Shown: positions 7,795 to 14,428 of the stretch, in pieces
Position numbering within the stretch: the stretch's first letter is position 1
How the letters are laid out: every line of letters begins with the position of its first letter
Assembly (NCBI GenBank): GCA_964462535.1
Contig: CAYWXV010000064.1
Location: forward strand, 1-14,616
Origin: CAYWXV01 sp964462535
GTDB lineage: Bacteria; Bacteroidota; Ignavibacteria; OLB7
DNA: 14,616 nucleotides
Direction of reading: 5' to 3'
The notes under the pieces: generated by a model
Told to the model about the DNA's origin: nothing
The model's input: the letters and a program-made list of their open reading frames with translations, nothing else
The model's database searches: none
Program-made: the position numbers and the translations under genes

Positions 7795-9501
7795 ATGCTC
7801 GGCTCAGCATCGTGGTCAGTTCACGCCGCTTCAACCAACGGTCCGACAAGAATCGAACAGCTCCAGGCTCAGCTCCAGTTGCAGCACAGCGAGGAGAGGA
7901 AACTCCACTTGATGGTGGAGTCGTTGACGCATCTTTGGAGTGAATCTCCCGAGTTTGCTATCGATCTGGCTGACGATGCGCTCCGACTGGCGGTCCGGCT
8001 GAACGACGTCTCCACCATTCCATTGCTTCTTCATCAACGCGGACTCTGCCGGTGCGAACTGGGTGAGCACGACGGGGCTCTCCGGGATTTCCAGGAGGCG
8101 TATGAGCACCTGACGACCCTTGAACGGGAGGTCGAAGGGGCCGAAGTCGCTCTGGACATCGGTCGGATCTACTACGAGGATGGGCGCTCGAGCGACGCGC
8201 TGGAGTGGTATCACCGTGCGCTCGCTCAGAGCGAGGGGGATCTCCGGGCGCGCACGTTGTCGGCGTTGGCTACCCTTCATACCGACCTCGGCGACCTGCT
8301 GCACGGCCTGGATTACGCTCAACAGGCCCTTTCCCTGGTAGAAGAGACCGGGGACGACGAGGCGATTGGCGTCGTACTAGCCTCAATCGGCATCATTTAC
8401 GGGCATCTGGATGACGACCAGTCGGCGTACGAGTACCTGGTCAGGTCTTTAGACTGTTTTCAACGGACGAACAGCCGCTACCTGGAGGTCAGGGCGCTTA
8501 CGAATCTGGGGCAGATCCATCTACGGCGGGGCGAGATCGACAAATCGCTGGATTACGCGACCACTTCGCTGCTCGTGCACGAAGAGTTGCGAGATCCGCA
8601 GGGGATGGCCATCGCCCTGATGACGATAAGCTCCATTTATGAGCGGAAAAACGAGATGGCTGTGTCGCTGGACTTCTGCCTGCGTGCCTACGGCGCTCTG
8701 GAAGAGTCGGCGCCGTCTTCGCTCCACGCGAACTGCCTTCTTGCGATCGGACGACTCCATCGTTCCGTGGAAGACTTCGAAGGGGCCTGCAATGCCATGG
8801 AGGAAGGACTTCGCGTTGCTCGCGAGGTTGGGGATGTCTCGCTTCAGGTGGAGGCGCACGACGAACTTGCGGGGATTTACGAAGATTTGGGCGATTTGCA
8901 TAAAGCCATACGGCATTACCGCGATGGCCGAAGCATGTACGATGCGCTGGCAGGACCAGAACGGCAGCGGGAAATCGTTGCGTTGCGGGTCAGGTTCGAG
9001 GCGGAGCGAGGAGAGCGGGAAGTCGCGAGGCTCCTGGCTCGGCTGGAATCAATGAATGGTGAGATTGCGGAGAAGCAGAACGATCTGGCTCAGCTCGCGA
9101 TCACGGTTGTCGAAAAGAACGAGTTACTGGAAACGCTCCGCAAGGGGCTTTTCGACCTTGCTCGCAGGTCGGACGGATCTGTGCGTCGTGGCATCGAGCA
9201 GCTGCTTGAGCCACTTCGTGCGGGCACGGACGACGCGGGGGGGTGGAGCTCATTCGAGGCGCAGTTCCAGCAGGTTCATCAGGGCTTTCTCAGAATTCTG
9301 GCCGATCGATATCCGGATTTGACGCCAACAGAGATGAAGGTCTGTGCGTTGCTGCGTCTGGGAATGCCGTCCAAAGAGATTGCCACTGTTCTGCATATGT
9401 CCCCCAGAACCGTCGAAAGTCATCGGTACTGGATCCGGAAGAAGCTGCAGATATCCTCCGCTCGGAACCTGAATGCATTCCTTGGAGGACTTGAAGAGTA
9501 G
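7795..9501 (+). CDS. TPR-repeat transcriptional regulator with C-terminal LuxR-type HTH
   Basis: A 568-residue cytoplasmic protein. Residues ~75-380 are a run of tetratricopeptide repeats of about 40 residues each; examples are IGRIYYEDGRSSDALEWYHR near 122 and LGQIHLRRGEIDKSLDYA near 238. Residues ~390-455 form a charged coiled coil (ERQREIVALRVRFEAER onward). A conserved pre-HTH block (GWSSFEAQFQQVHQGFLRIL, ~483-502) leads to a LuxR/FixJ-family HTH at ~508-566 (LTPTEMKVCALLRLGMPSKEIA, then SPRTVESHRYWIRKKL). Known architecture: the TPRs bind a partner or signal and the HTH binds DNA. There is no receiver, NTPase or membrane segment, so the signal is unknown. It is paralogous to the gene at 11364. 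The next gene starts about 700 bases later, so an operon is unlikely. Confidence 0.9.
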   Translation: MLGSASWSVHAASTNGPTRIEQLQAQLQLQHSEERKLHLMVESLTHLWSESPEFAIDLADDALRLAVRLNDVSTIPLLLHQRGLCRCELGEHDGALRDFQEAYEHLTTLEREVEGAEVALDIGRIYYEDGRSSDALEWYHRALAQSEGDLRARTLSALATLHTDLGDLLHGLDYAQQALSLVEETGDDEAIGVVLASIGIIYGHLDDDQSAYEYLVRSLDCFQRTNSRYLEVRALTNLGQIHLRRGEIDKSLDYATTSLLVHEELRDPQGMAIALMTISSIYERKNEMAVSLDFCLRAYGALEESAPSSLHANCLLAIGRLHRSVEDFEGACNAMEEGLRVAREVGDVSLQVEAHDELAGIYEDLGDLHKAIRHYRDGRSMYDALAGPERQREIVALRVRFEAERGEREVARLLARLESMNGEIAEKQNDLAQLAITVVEKNELLETLRKGLFDLARRSDGSVRRGIEQLLEPLRAGTDDAGGWSSFEAQFQQVHQGFLRILADRYPDLTPTEMKVCALLRLGMPSKEIATVLHMSPRTVESHRYWIRKKLQISSARNLNAFLGGLEE

Positions 9502-9767
9502 CTTGATGGCAGGCGGGAAACCGGGTGGCCACGAGGGGTTGGGGGGGGTACTGAGAGTGAATCGGCGGCAGCGTGAAAAATCACAGTATTGTCGCGCATT
9601 AACAATCATGACATAAATGATTGCGACGAGGCGGAAGGTTGAAAAATTGAAGAATTTGGATATTCGAGCGCGATATGTTTCGGATATTTAACAGACATTC
9701 TGGCGGCTTCTTGCTGTCTGATAACCCTCAGTAGAAAATCAGTAGTGATATCATACTCGTTTCATGA
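9502..9767. other. AT-rich gene-free spacer after the first TPR-LuxR gene
   Basis: No gene and no classical T-tailed terminator were seen. Near 9533-9548 there is a GGGG-TT-G8 run. At 9603-9623 a perfect 7-base-pair dyad, CAATCAT and ATGATTG around a 7-base loop, is bracketed by GTCG (9591-9594) and CGAC (9624-9627). Base composition from ~9575 to ~9775 is clearly more AT-rich than the flanking genes, as expected for a promoter region or a horizontally acquired stretch. Confidence 0.4.
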
Positions 9768-9775
9768 TAGATTTG
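9749..9775 (+). promoter_or_regulatory. Candidate promoter with overlapping operator-like dyad
   Basis: TAGATTTG (9768-9775) matches the Bacteroidota -7 consensus TAnnTTTG exactly. A dyad TATCAT (9749-9754) / ATGATA (9764-9769) with a 9-base centre overlaps its left end, a layout that would suit a dimeric HTH repressor or activator. No good -33 TTTG is seen. If used, transcription would begin near 9782, just before the chain of stem-loops at 9797-10193. Confidence 0.3.
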
Positions 9776-9796
9776 CCCCGGTCAATAGCTGGACAG

Positions 9797-10193
9797 GGAT
9801 CTTGAAGTGAAGACTTGGGCGTCTTTGCTTCGCGGAAGATCCTCCTCCAGACCCCGAATGGGCAAGGGGTGACCCACTACCCTACTTTATAACCACGTTC
9901 GGTTATAGTCCGCGTTGGTCCCGCGGTTGAACAGATCATGCGTCCGGTAAACCCGGTTGTGGTCCTGATCACAGCGCATGACATGTTCTCCTGACGTTCA
10001 TCCATACACTGCGCGATGGATGGAACGTTGCTTGCCGATGATGCTTTATTCTCCCCCAAGCGTCATTGGGCATCGGTAAGCGAGCGGAACAGACCAGATT
10101 GCCGGAGCGTTCGACACTGCCACGTCGAATTATCTACGGGAATCCTTGGTCACGGGCAGTTCTGCTCGGGAACAACAACTTTACAACCAAGGA
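9797..10193 (+). ncRNA. Candidate structured RNA leader upstream of the STAND-arm gene
   Basis: A 400-base stretch without a gene can be drawn as nine successive stem-loops. A: 9797-9842, 18 pairs including two G-U, with a four-base bulge. B: 9851-9870, 5 pairs. C: 9888-9907, TATAACC/GGTTATA. D: 9910-9926, CCGCG/CGCGG. E: 9936-9981, TCATGCG/CGCATGA around an inner CCGG/CCGG. F: 9994-10028, 12 pairs with one bulge. G: 10031-10080, a 10-pair outer stem directly stacked on a 5-pair inner hairpin (10055-10070). H: 10110-10129, TTCGAC/GTCGAA. I: 10143-10193, which covers the ribosome binding site of the next gene. No known riboswitch, tmRNA, RNase P or SRP consensus was recognised. In GC-rich DNA some stems arise by chance, but A, F and G are long. 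Strand is inferred from the downstream gene. Confidence 0.4.
10143..10193 (+). promoter_or_regulatory. Stem that sequesters the ribosome binding site
   Basis: TCCTTGGT (10143-10150) is an exact reverse complement of ACCAAGGA (10186-10193). The second arm contains the AAGGA that serves the ATG at 10203, nine bases downstream. Closed, this 8-pair stem would block ribosome access; its 35-base loop could be bound or displaced by a regulator. Confidence 0.45.
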
Positions 10194-10202
10194 ATTCGAC
10201 GT

Positions 10203-11210
10203 ATGACCCACACTCATACGATCGGCTCGCGTCTCGGCCATGGCATGGTGGCTGGGGGCACACGTTGGGAGTCCACGGGACTTCTCAACAACAACAAGCG
10301 ACGTTCAAGTGCGCTTGTCAGCACACGGTCGACTACGACCGGCAATCGCATCGCCAGACCGTCGTTTCTGCGTATGGATCTCGAGGACCTGCATCGCGGG
10401 GCCTATAAGGAGATGGCAGCGCGTATCGACACCCTTCCCAAGGACTCCACGCTCGTCGACCTGTACGATCGACTTCTCGACAACCTCGAGAAGGTGCACG
10501 GCGCAGCTCTTTGCTGCGAGGCGCTTGGTCTGCTTTGGGCCTCTCGTCGTGGTCTGTCGATCTGCGAATTGACGTCTATCGCTGCTTGTCGCCGCGACGA
10601 TGTCGAGGATCTCTGCGCCGCACTCGCGAGTCATCTCATCAAGCGCAACGGTCTTCTCGCCTTCGCACACGCCGGACTCCGCACCGCCGTCCACAATCGC
10701 TACCTCACGGAATCGACCCGTCTAGCACTGCATCACCGCATCGCTCTCTACTTCGCCAATGTCCCCAACGACAGCCGTCGCGTCGACGAGTTGCCATGGC
10801 AGTATGCCGCATGCGGCGCATGGGGTGAGTTGAAGCAGATGCTGGTCACGCCGGAAACGGTGACCGCAATGGCAAACAGCACAGACGGTTGTGCTGAACT
10901 GGCCGGCTACTGGAAGGCGATCGAGCGTGGAAATGACGTTGTCGTGGAATATATTGCGATGCTCGATCGAGCTGAGCGTTCCGCGTCGAACGATGACATC
11001 GACGAACTAGCTACGGCAGTCATGCACCTCATGGCGGAAATCGGTCGCGAAGATGGTATTGAAGCCGTTCGTGGTCGTTGCCTGAGCGCTCGTCGCCGTG
11101 CAAGCTCGATTCATCGTGCACCCATCGTTGTCAGTCGCCGTGTCCGTGAGGGGCTTGAGCGATTCCCTGTCCCCATGCAGGCGACATACGCAATTGGAAT
11201 GCGCGGCTGA
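10203..11210 (+). CDS. Protein resembling the NACHT/STAND winged-helix arm, without an NTPase core
   Basis: A 335-residue protein from the ATG at 10203, chosen because AAGGA lies nine bases upstream; an in-frame TTG at 10146 has no such support. Residues 1-52 are rich in Ser, Thr, Arg and Asn and match no domain I know. From ~53 the sequence reads like the region that follows the NTPase core in large NACHT-TPR or NACHT-WD40 proteins: LRMDLEDL, then IDTLPKDSTLVDLYDRLLDNL (~75-95), the arm motif LGLLWASRRGLSICELTSI (~108-126), FAHAGLRTAVHNRYL (~154-168), HHRIALYF, and DELPWQYAACGAWGELKQML (~195-214). Residues ~231-295 resemble the start of the TPR tail. No Walker A or Walker B motif exists in the gene or in frames just upstream. 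It may be a cut-down remnant, or a stand-alone adaptor working with the flanking TPR-LuxR proteins. The domain call comes from motif memory and needs a profile search. Confidence 0.65.
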   Translation: MTHTHTIGSRLGHGMVAGGTRWESTGLLNNNKRRSSALVSTRSTTTGNRIARPSFLRMDLEDLHRGAYKEMAARIDTLPKDSTLVDLYDRLLDNLEKVHGAALCCEALGLLWASRRGLSICELTSIAACRRDDVEDLCAALASHLIKRNGLLAFAHAGLRTAVHNRYLTESTRLALHHRIALYFANVPNDSRRVDELPWQYAACGAWGELKQMLVTPETVTAMANSTDGCAELAGYWKAIERGNDVVVEYIAMLDRAERSASNDDIDELATAVMHLMAEIGREDGIEAVRGRCLSARRRASSIHRAPIVVSRRVREGLERFPVPMQATYAIGMRG

Positions 11211-11270
11211 ACCAGATTACAAGTAACCTCCCCCGTCCCTCCCCATCGACTCAATTCTCCCCCACCCCCT

Positions 11271-11299
11271 CCCTGCCACAGTGTGCAGTGGAGGCAGGG
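11271..11299. other. Stem-loop in the spacer before the second TPR-LuxR gene
   Basis: CCCTGCC (11271-11277) pairs with GGCAGGG (11293-11299). It follows a strongly pyrimidine-rich stretch (11227-11275) and is not followed by a T run, so it is not a classical terminator. It may cap the upstream transcript or lie in the leader of the next gene. Confidence 0.35.
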
Positions 11300-11363
11300 C
11301 TGATTCGTCCTGTGACGGCCAGCCGATCTTGCTGTAGAAGCTGTAGAATTGAGGTTCCGATTC

Positions 11364-12869
11364 GTGAGCAAAACAATACCAGGTAATCAGACAGACATCC
11401 TGACCCACGTCGGGCAGAATCTCGCTGTGGAAGACGACGATCGACTCGCCGACCTGAAGAAGGAGTACGAGCGATACCAGGAGGATCCTGCGGAGCAGGC
11501 CGGCATCATGGCCGAAATCGGACTGCTACACGCTCGAAACGGGGAGACCGCACGTGCTCTGAAGGCATTTCGTCAGAGCCTCGATGACGCTCGCATGGGG
11601 AGTGAGCCAGGCGCAGCCGCGCTTGCGCTCGAGTCCCTTGGGGCGCTCCACGCGCGAATCGGTGAGTATCCCGCCGCTCTTGAGTACTACCACGAGTGCA
11701 TTCGTCTGCTGGGAGATAACGGTGACCCGACGATCGTCGGAACGACGTGGATGGAGATGGGGGTTATCTACGGCCAGATGGACGATCTGGATCGCGCCCT
11801 GGAGTGCTTCCAGCGTAGTGCCGATCTGTTCCGATCCGGTCACCATCATTTTCTGGAGGTTCGCGCCTCTGTCAACATCGCCAACGTTCTGGTCGCTCGT
11901 GGAGAGCCTGGAGAGGCCCTCGAGGAGATGCTGCGCGTCCTTCTTACCGTCGAGGCGCTCGGCGACCGAACCGGTATCGCAGAAGCACTGTTAACGACAG
12001 GGATGATCCATGAGAGGCTGGGAGGGAGCGAGTCCGCGCTCGACCACTACAATCGTGCTCGTACAATTGCCAGAAATACCGGTAACTCGGTCCTGATCGC
12101 TCGGGCTGCGTTGCGGGCCGGCCTATGCACTGTCGAAATCGGAGATCCCGGCGAAGCTCTCCAGATCATCGAGGAGGCGATCCCGCATGCCGACACAACG
12201 GGCGACTACCAGCTCCGATATCAAATGCACGAGGCGGCGGCCGCTGCCGGCGAGGCGATTGGGGACATCGCATCTGCCTATGAGCACTTGAAGCAGTATG
12301 TGCACCTGTTCGAGGTCTACTCTCGCATGAATCGCGAGGAGTTGATGGCTGAATTGCAGGTGCGTTTCGACATCGAACAGACCAAGCGCGAGCGGGAGAG
12401 GTATCGGGATGAGGCCGTGCGGCTCCGTCAGGAGGTGAGCGACAAGAACCGCGAGCTGACGGAGCTGGCGCTGTCGCTTGTGCAGAAGAGTGAGTTGTTG
12501 GACGACTTGAAGAAGCAGTTGCAGGATTTGCTGACCTCCACCACAAACGGAGCGGTCCCGGATGCGCTCGCTCGCCCGCTCCTGGACGAACTGGAAAGCA
12601 GGAACGTGGATGAGGGGTGGCGGCTATTTGAGGGGCAGTTCGAGAAGGTTCATCAGGACTACCTGAAGCGCCTGACGGAGCGGTTCCCCTCACTGACACC
12701 GATGGAACTGAAAATCAGTGCCCTCACACGAGTGGACCTGGCAACCAAGGACATCGCGCGACTTCTCAACCTATCAATTCGAAATATCCAGAATCATCGG
12801 TATCGCCTCCGCAAGAAGTTGGGCTTGAGTCCCGACGAGCATCTGGAGACGTTCCTGGCGGGAGTCTAG
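11364..12869 (+). CDS. TPR-repeat transcriptional regulator with LuxR-like HTH (second paralogue)
   Basis: A 501-residue protein from the GTG at 11364, chosen because TGAGG lies about nine bases upstream; an in-frame TTG at 11349 would add five residues. TPR repeats fill ~45-320, for example IGLLHARNGETARALKAFRQ and LGALHARIGEYPAALEYYHE. A charged coiled coil follows (~325-390). The pre-HTH block GWRLFEGQFEKVHQDYLKRL (~418-437) and the HTH (LTPMELKISALTRVDLATKDIA, then LSIRNIQNHRYRLRKKL) align without gaps to the protein at 7795, so the two are paralogues of the same architecture. The recognition helix differs (NLSIRNIQNHRYR against HMSPRTVESHRYW), so different DNA targets are likely. It ends in GTCTAG, directly followed by the second inverted-repeat element. 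Confidence 0.88.
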   Translation: MSKTIPGNQTDILTHVGQNLAVEDDDRLADLKKEYERYQEDPAEQAGIMAEIGLLHARNGETARALKAFRQSLDDARMGSEPGAAALALESLGALHARIGEYPAALEYYHECIRLLGDNGDPTIVGTTWMEMGVIYGQMDDLDRALECFQRSADLFRSGHHHFLEVRASVNIANVLVARGEPGEALEEMLRVLLTVEALGDRTGIAEALLTTGMIHERLGGSESALDHYNRARTIARNTGNSVLIARAALRAGLCTVEIGDPGEALQIIEEAIPHADTTGDYQLRYQMHEAAAAAGEAIGDIASAYEHLKQYVHLFEVYSRMNREELMAELQVRFDIEQTKRERERYRDEAVRLRQEVSDKNRELTELALSLVQKSELLDDLKKQLQDLLTSTTNGAVPDALARPLLDELESRNVDEGWRLFEGQFEKVHQDYLKRLTERFPSLTPMELKISALTRVDLATKDIARLLNLSIRNIQNHRYRLRKKLGLSPDEHLETFLAGV

Positions 12870-12948
12870 AAGGCTGTTGACACACGTGCGAACTCCACGT
12901 TGCGCTCCTCGTCGCGCGCCTTGGCCTCGCGCGAGGTGAACAGCTTCA
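12870..12948. repeat. Inverted-repeat element, copy 2
   Basis: Like copy 1 at 3257, it begins right after a TAG stop. The left end AAGGCTGTTGACACACG and right end GTGAACAGCTTCA correspond to the copy 1 arms, and CGTTGCGCTCCT (12898-12909) is identical in both. This copy carries an extra inner hairpin, TCGCGCG (12912-12918) with CGCGCGA (12928-12934), which makes it 12 bases longer. Confidence 0.6.
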
Positions 12949-13303
12949 TGATTTGAGAGTTGTTCCACGGTCTGCCGGGTGCGTCTGGTAGATCGACTGA
13001 GCGTGGTCGACCGAATGTCTGCAAAACGCTGAAAGTTCTTTGAAAATCGAGCTCCTGATGTGAAGTGCGGCGGACGTCACAATGTGGACGAAATGCCGCT
13101 TTTTTCACGAAAAAGCAAGAGTAGAGTATCGATAGAGTAGCTGCAGGGGAGGGAAGTGGCCGATATTTGCATCCGAGGAACGACAACGGTTTCAGATCTG
13201 AAAACCAACAGTCATCTGGCCTCACACACCGACGGGAAAAAGATCCCGCGGAAAGAACGAGCAACCTGACGACGCGTCCCGGCGCTGCCCGCATCGGCAC
13301 GCA
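12949..13303. other. Gene-free spacer before the small HTH gene
   Basis: No gene is supported here. It contains a small AT-rich hairpin (GCTTTTT 13098-13104 with AAAAAGC 13110-13116), which has no T tail beyond the stem, and a GAGTA-rich stretch around the 8-base palindrome TATCGATA (13127-13134). TTCTTTGAAAATCGAGCT near 13030 resembles CTCTTTGAAATTCAAAACGAGCT near 13355; both faintly recall boxA antitermination sites, but the likeness is weak. Confidence 0.35.
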
Positions 13304-13903
13304 ATGCTGCCCCAGACCGACGACTTCCGATGTCTAAAGGGCGTTGACAGATGGCTCTTTGAAATTCAAAACGAGCTTTCAAGCGCTCAAGGGGAAGCGG
13401 ACGTGAATAGACGACCAGACCCTGCACCAAAACACGGCGGGGTGTACGAGCAGCGATTCAACGATCTGAGTCGGACGGCAGTGGTTCACAATGGGCGTGA
13501 ACTGCAATCGGACGGTCTCAGGGAAGACGACGGAGACGCAATACTCCACTGGCTACAGGCCCGTCTGGAACTGATCATCGCTACGTGGCGGAATGATCTC
13601 CGGGCGGACCTTACCCGGATGATCAGGCAAATTGAGGCAGTGAGTTCATCCGAAACTGATTGGATTCGTTTGCGGGCGTATCTGGACAGAGTGGATCCCG
13701 AGTTCGGGAGTCACCTGGAAGGGGCCGCACCGGGAATGAGTCTGTTGGAACGGAAGATCTCGCTTCTGATGGGTTGCGGTATGCCGGACGAGGAAATCGC
13801 CCGGACACTGGGACAGCCAGCCGCGGAGATTGCGCATAGCAGCCAAGGTATCGTCGCTCGACTGACCGCACGAACATCAGGAGAAGCACATGCGACGCCA
13901 TGA
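13304..13903 (+). CDS. Small LuxR-like HTH protein, shrunken relative of the TPR-LuxR genes
   Basis: A 199-residue protein if the ATG at 13304 is used. That ATG has no Shine-Dalgarno, whereas an in-frame GTG at 13403 has AGGGGA a few bases upstream and a TTGACA at 13344-13349 that could be its promoter; it would give 166 residues. Residues ~118-190 line up with the C-termini of the two TPR-LuxR proteins: DWIRLRAYLDRVDPEFGSHL matches the pre-HTH block, and SLLERKISLLMGCGMPDEEIA followed by I-x-x-R-L matches the HTH. There are no TPRs; residues ~75-115 may form a helical dimerisation segment. The recognition helix is divergent (GQPAAEIAHSSQGIVARL), so DNA binding may be weak or altered. It could be an auxiliary or competing partner of the larger regulators. 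The last 14 bases overlap the transposase gene. Confidence 0.6.
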   Translation: MLPQTDDFRCLKGVDRWLFEIQNELSSAQGEADVNRRPDPAPKHGGVYEQRFNDLSRTAVVHNGRELQSDGLREDDGDAILHWLQARLELIIATWRNDLRADLTRMIRQIEAVSSSETDWIRLRAYLDRVDPEFGSHLEGAAPGMSLLERKISLLMGCGMPDEEIARTLGQPAAEIAHSSQGIVARLTARTSGEAHATP

Positions 13904-14249
13904 ACTCACCGACGCGGAGTGGAAGCTAATCGAGCCACTCCTCCCTCGGAATGAGGGGCGCGGGAGACCATGGCGCGATCATCGGACGGTAATCAATGGG
14001 ATCTTCTGGATTCTACACACCGGGGCAACCTGGAGAGATCTACCCGAACGATATGGAGCCTGGCAGACCGCGTACGACCGATATCGATTCTGGCAACGGA
14101 ACGGAACCTGGGACAATCTTCTGAAGATGCTTCAGGTACGAACCGACGAGAACGGCATGATCATCTGGGATTCCTTCGGAATCGACACCAGCGTCATCGC
14201 CAGAGGGCGTGCTACCTCGCTGCGTCGAGGTGAAATCGCCAAGAAGTGA
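13890..14249 (+). CDS. Truncated IS5-family transposase (DUF4096 N-terminal part)
   Basis: A 119-residue protein starting with the family opening MRRHELTDAEWKLIEPLLPR and continuing GIFWILHTGATWRDLPERYG, the N-terminal DNA-binding part of IS5/IS427-type transposases. It reaches the first catalytic region (WDSFGIDTSVIARG; D99 would be the first Asp of the DDE triad) and stops at TGA after EIAKK. A full two-frame or single-frame enzyme is normally more than twice as long, and the following 180 bases hold nothing like the remaining Asp and Glu regions in any frame checked. The start overlaps the previous gene by 14 bases in another frame and has AGGAGA seven bases upstream, so it could be translated by coupling. 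No terminal inverted repeats were identified. It is most simply an inactive remnant. Confidence 0.85.
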   Translation: MRRHELTDAEWKLIEPLLPRNEGRGRPWRDHRTVINGIFWILHTGATWRDLPERYGAWQTAYDRYRFWQRNGTWDNLLKMLQVRTDENGMIIWDSFGIDTSVIARGRATSLRRGEIAKK

Positions 14250-14428
14250 TCGCGTGATAAACGATTGCTTGAAGATTCCTTATACGGACCACAAGCCATG
14301 ACGGCTCCTTCACAATAGCGCATCATGGAACCCGGGGTTCAGATTGGGATGCTCAATCCTACATGGTTTTCGCTCGGTTAGCCGACGGAACCGCAATCCA
14401 CATTCCCTTTTCCAGGAGTTTCAACACA

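Noticed and set aside
9797..9842. Hairpin A as a terminator of the first TPR-LuxR gene
   Set aside because: The stem is long but is followed by CTCCTCC, not a T run, and it lies 300 bases after the gene.
9877..10059. 60-codon minus-strand frame in the gene-free region
   Set aside because: No domain, no ribosome binding site, and it lies across the chain of stem-loops; more likely chance.
9888..10080. Integron attC site or known riboswitch
   Set aside because: The dyads lack the attC core GTTRRRY/RYYYAAC pair, and TPP, cobalamin and cyclic-di-GMP consensus blocks were not found.
12166..12699. 177-codon minus-strand frame across the second TPR-LuxR gene
   Set aside because: It is Pro/Ser/Arg-rich, lacks a ribosome binding site and is opposite a gene with clear TPR and HTH motifs.
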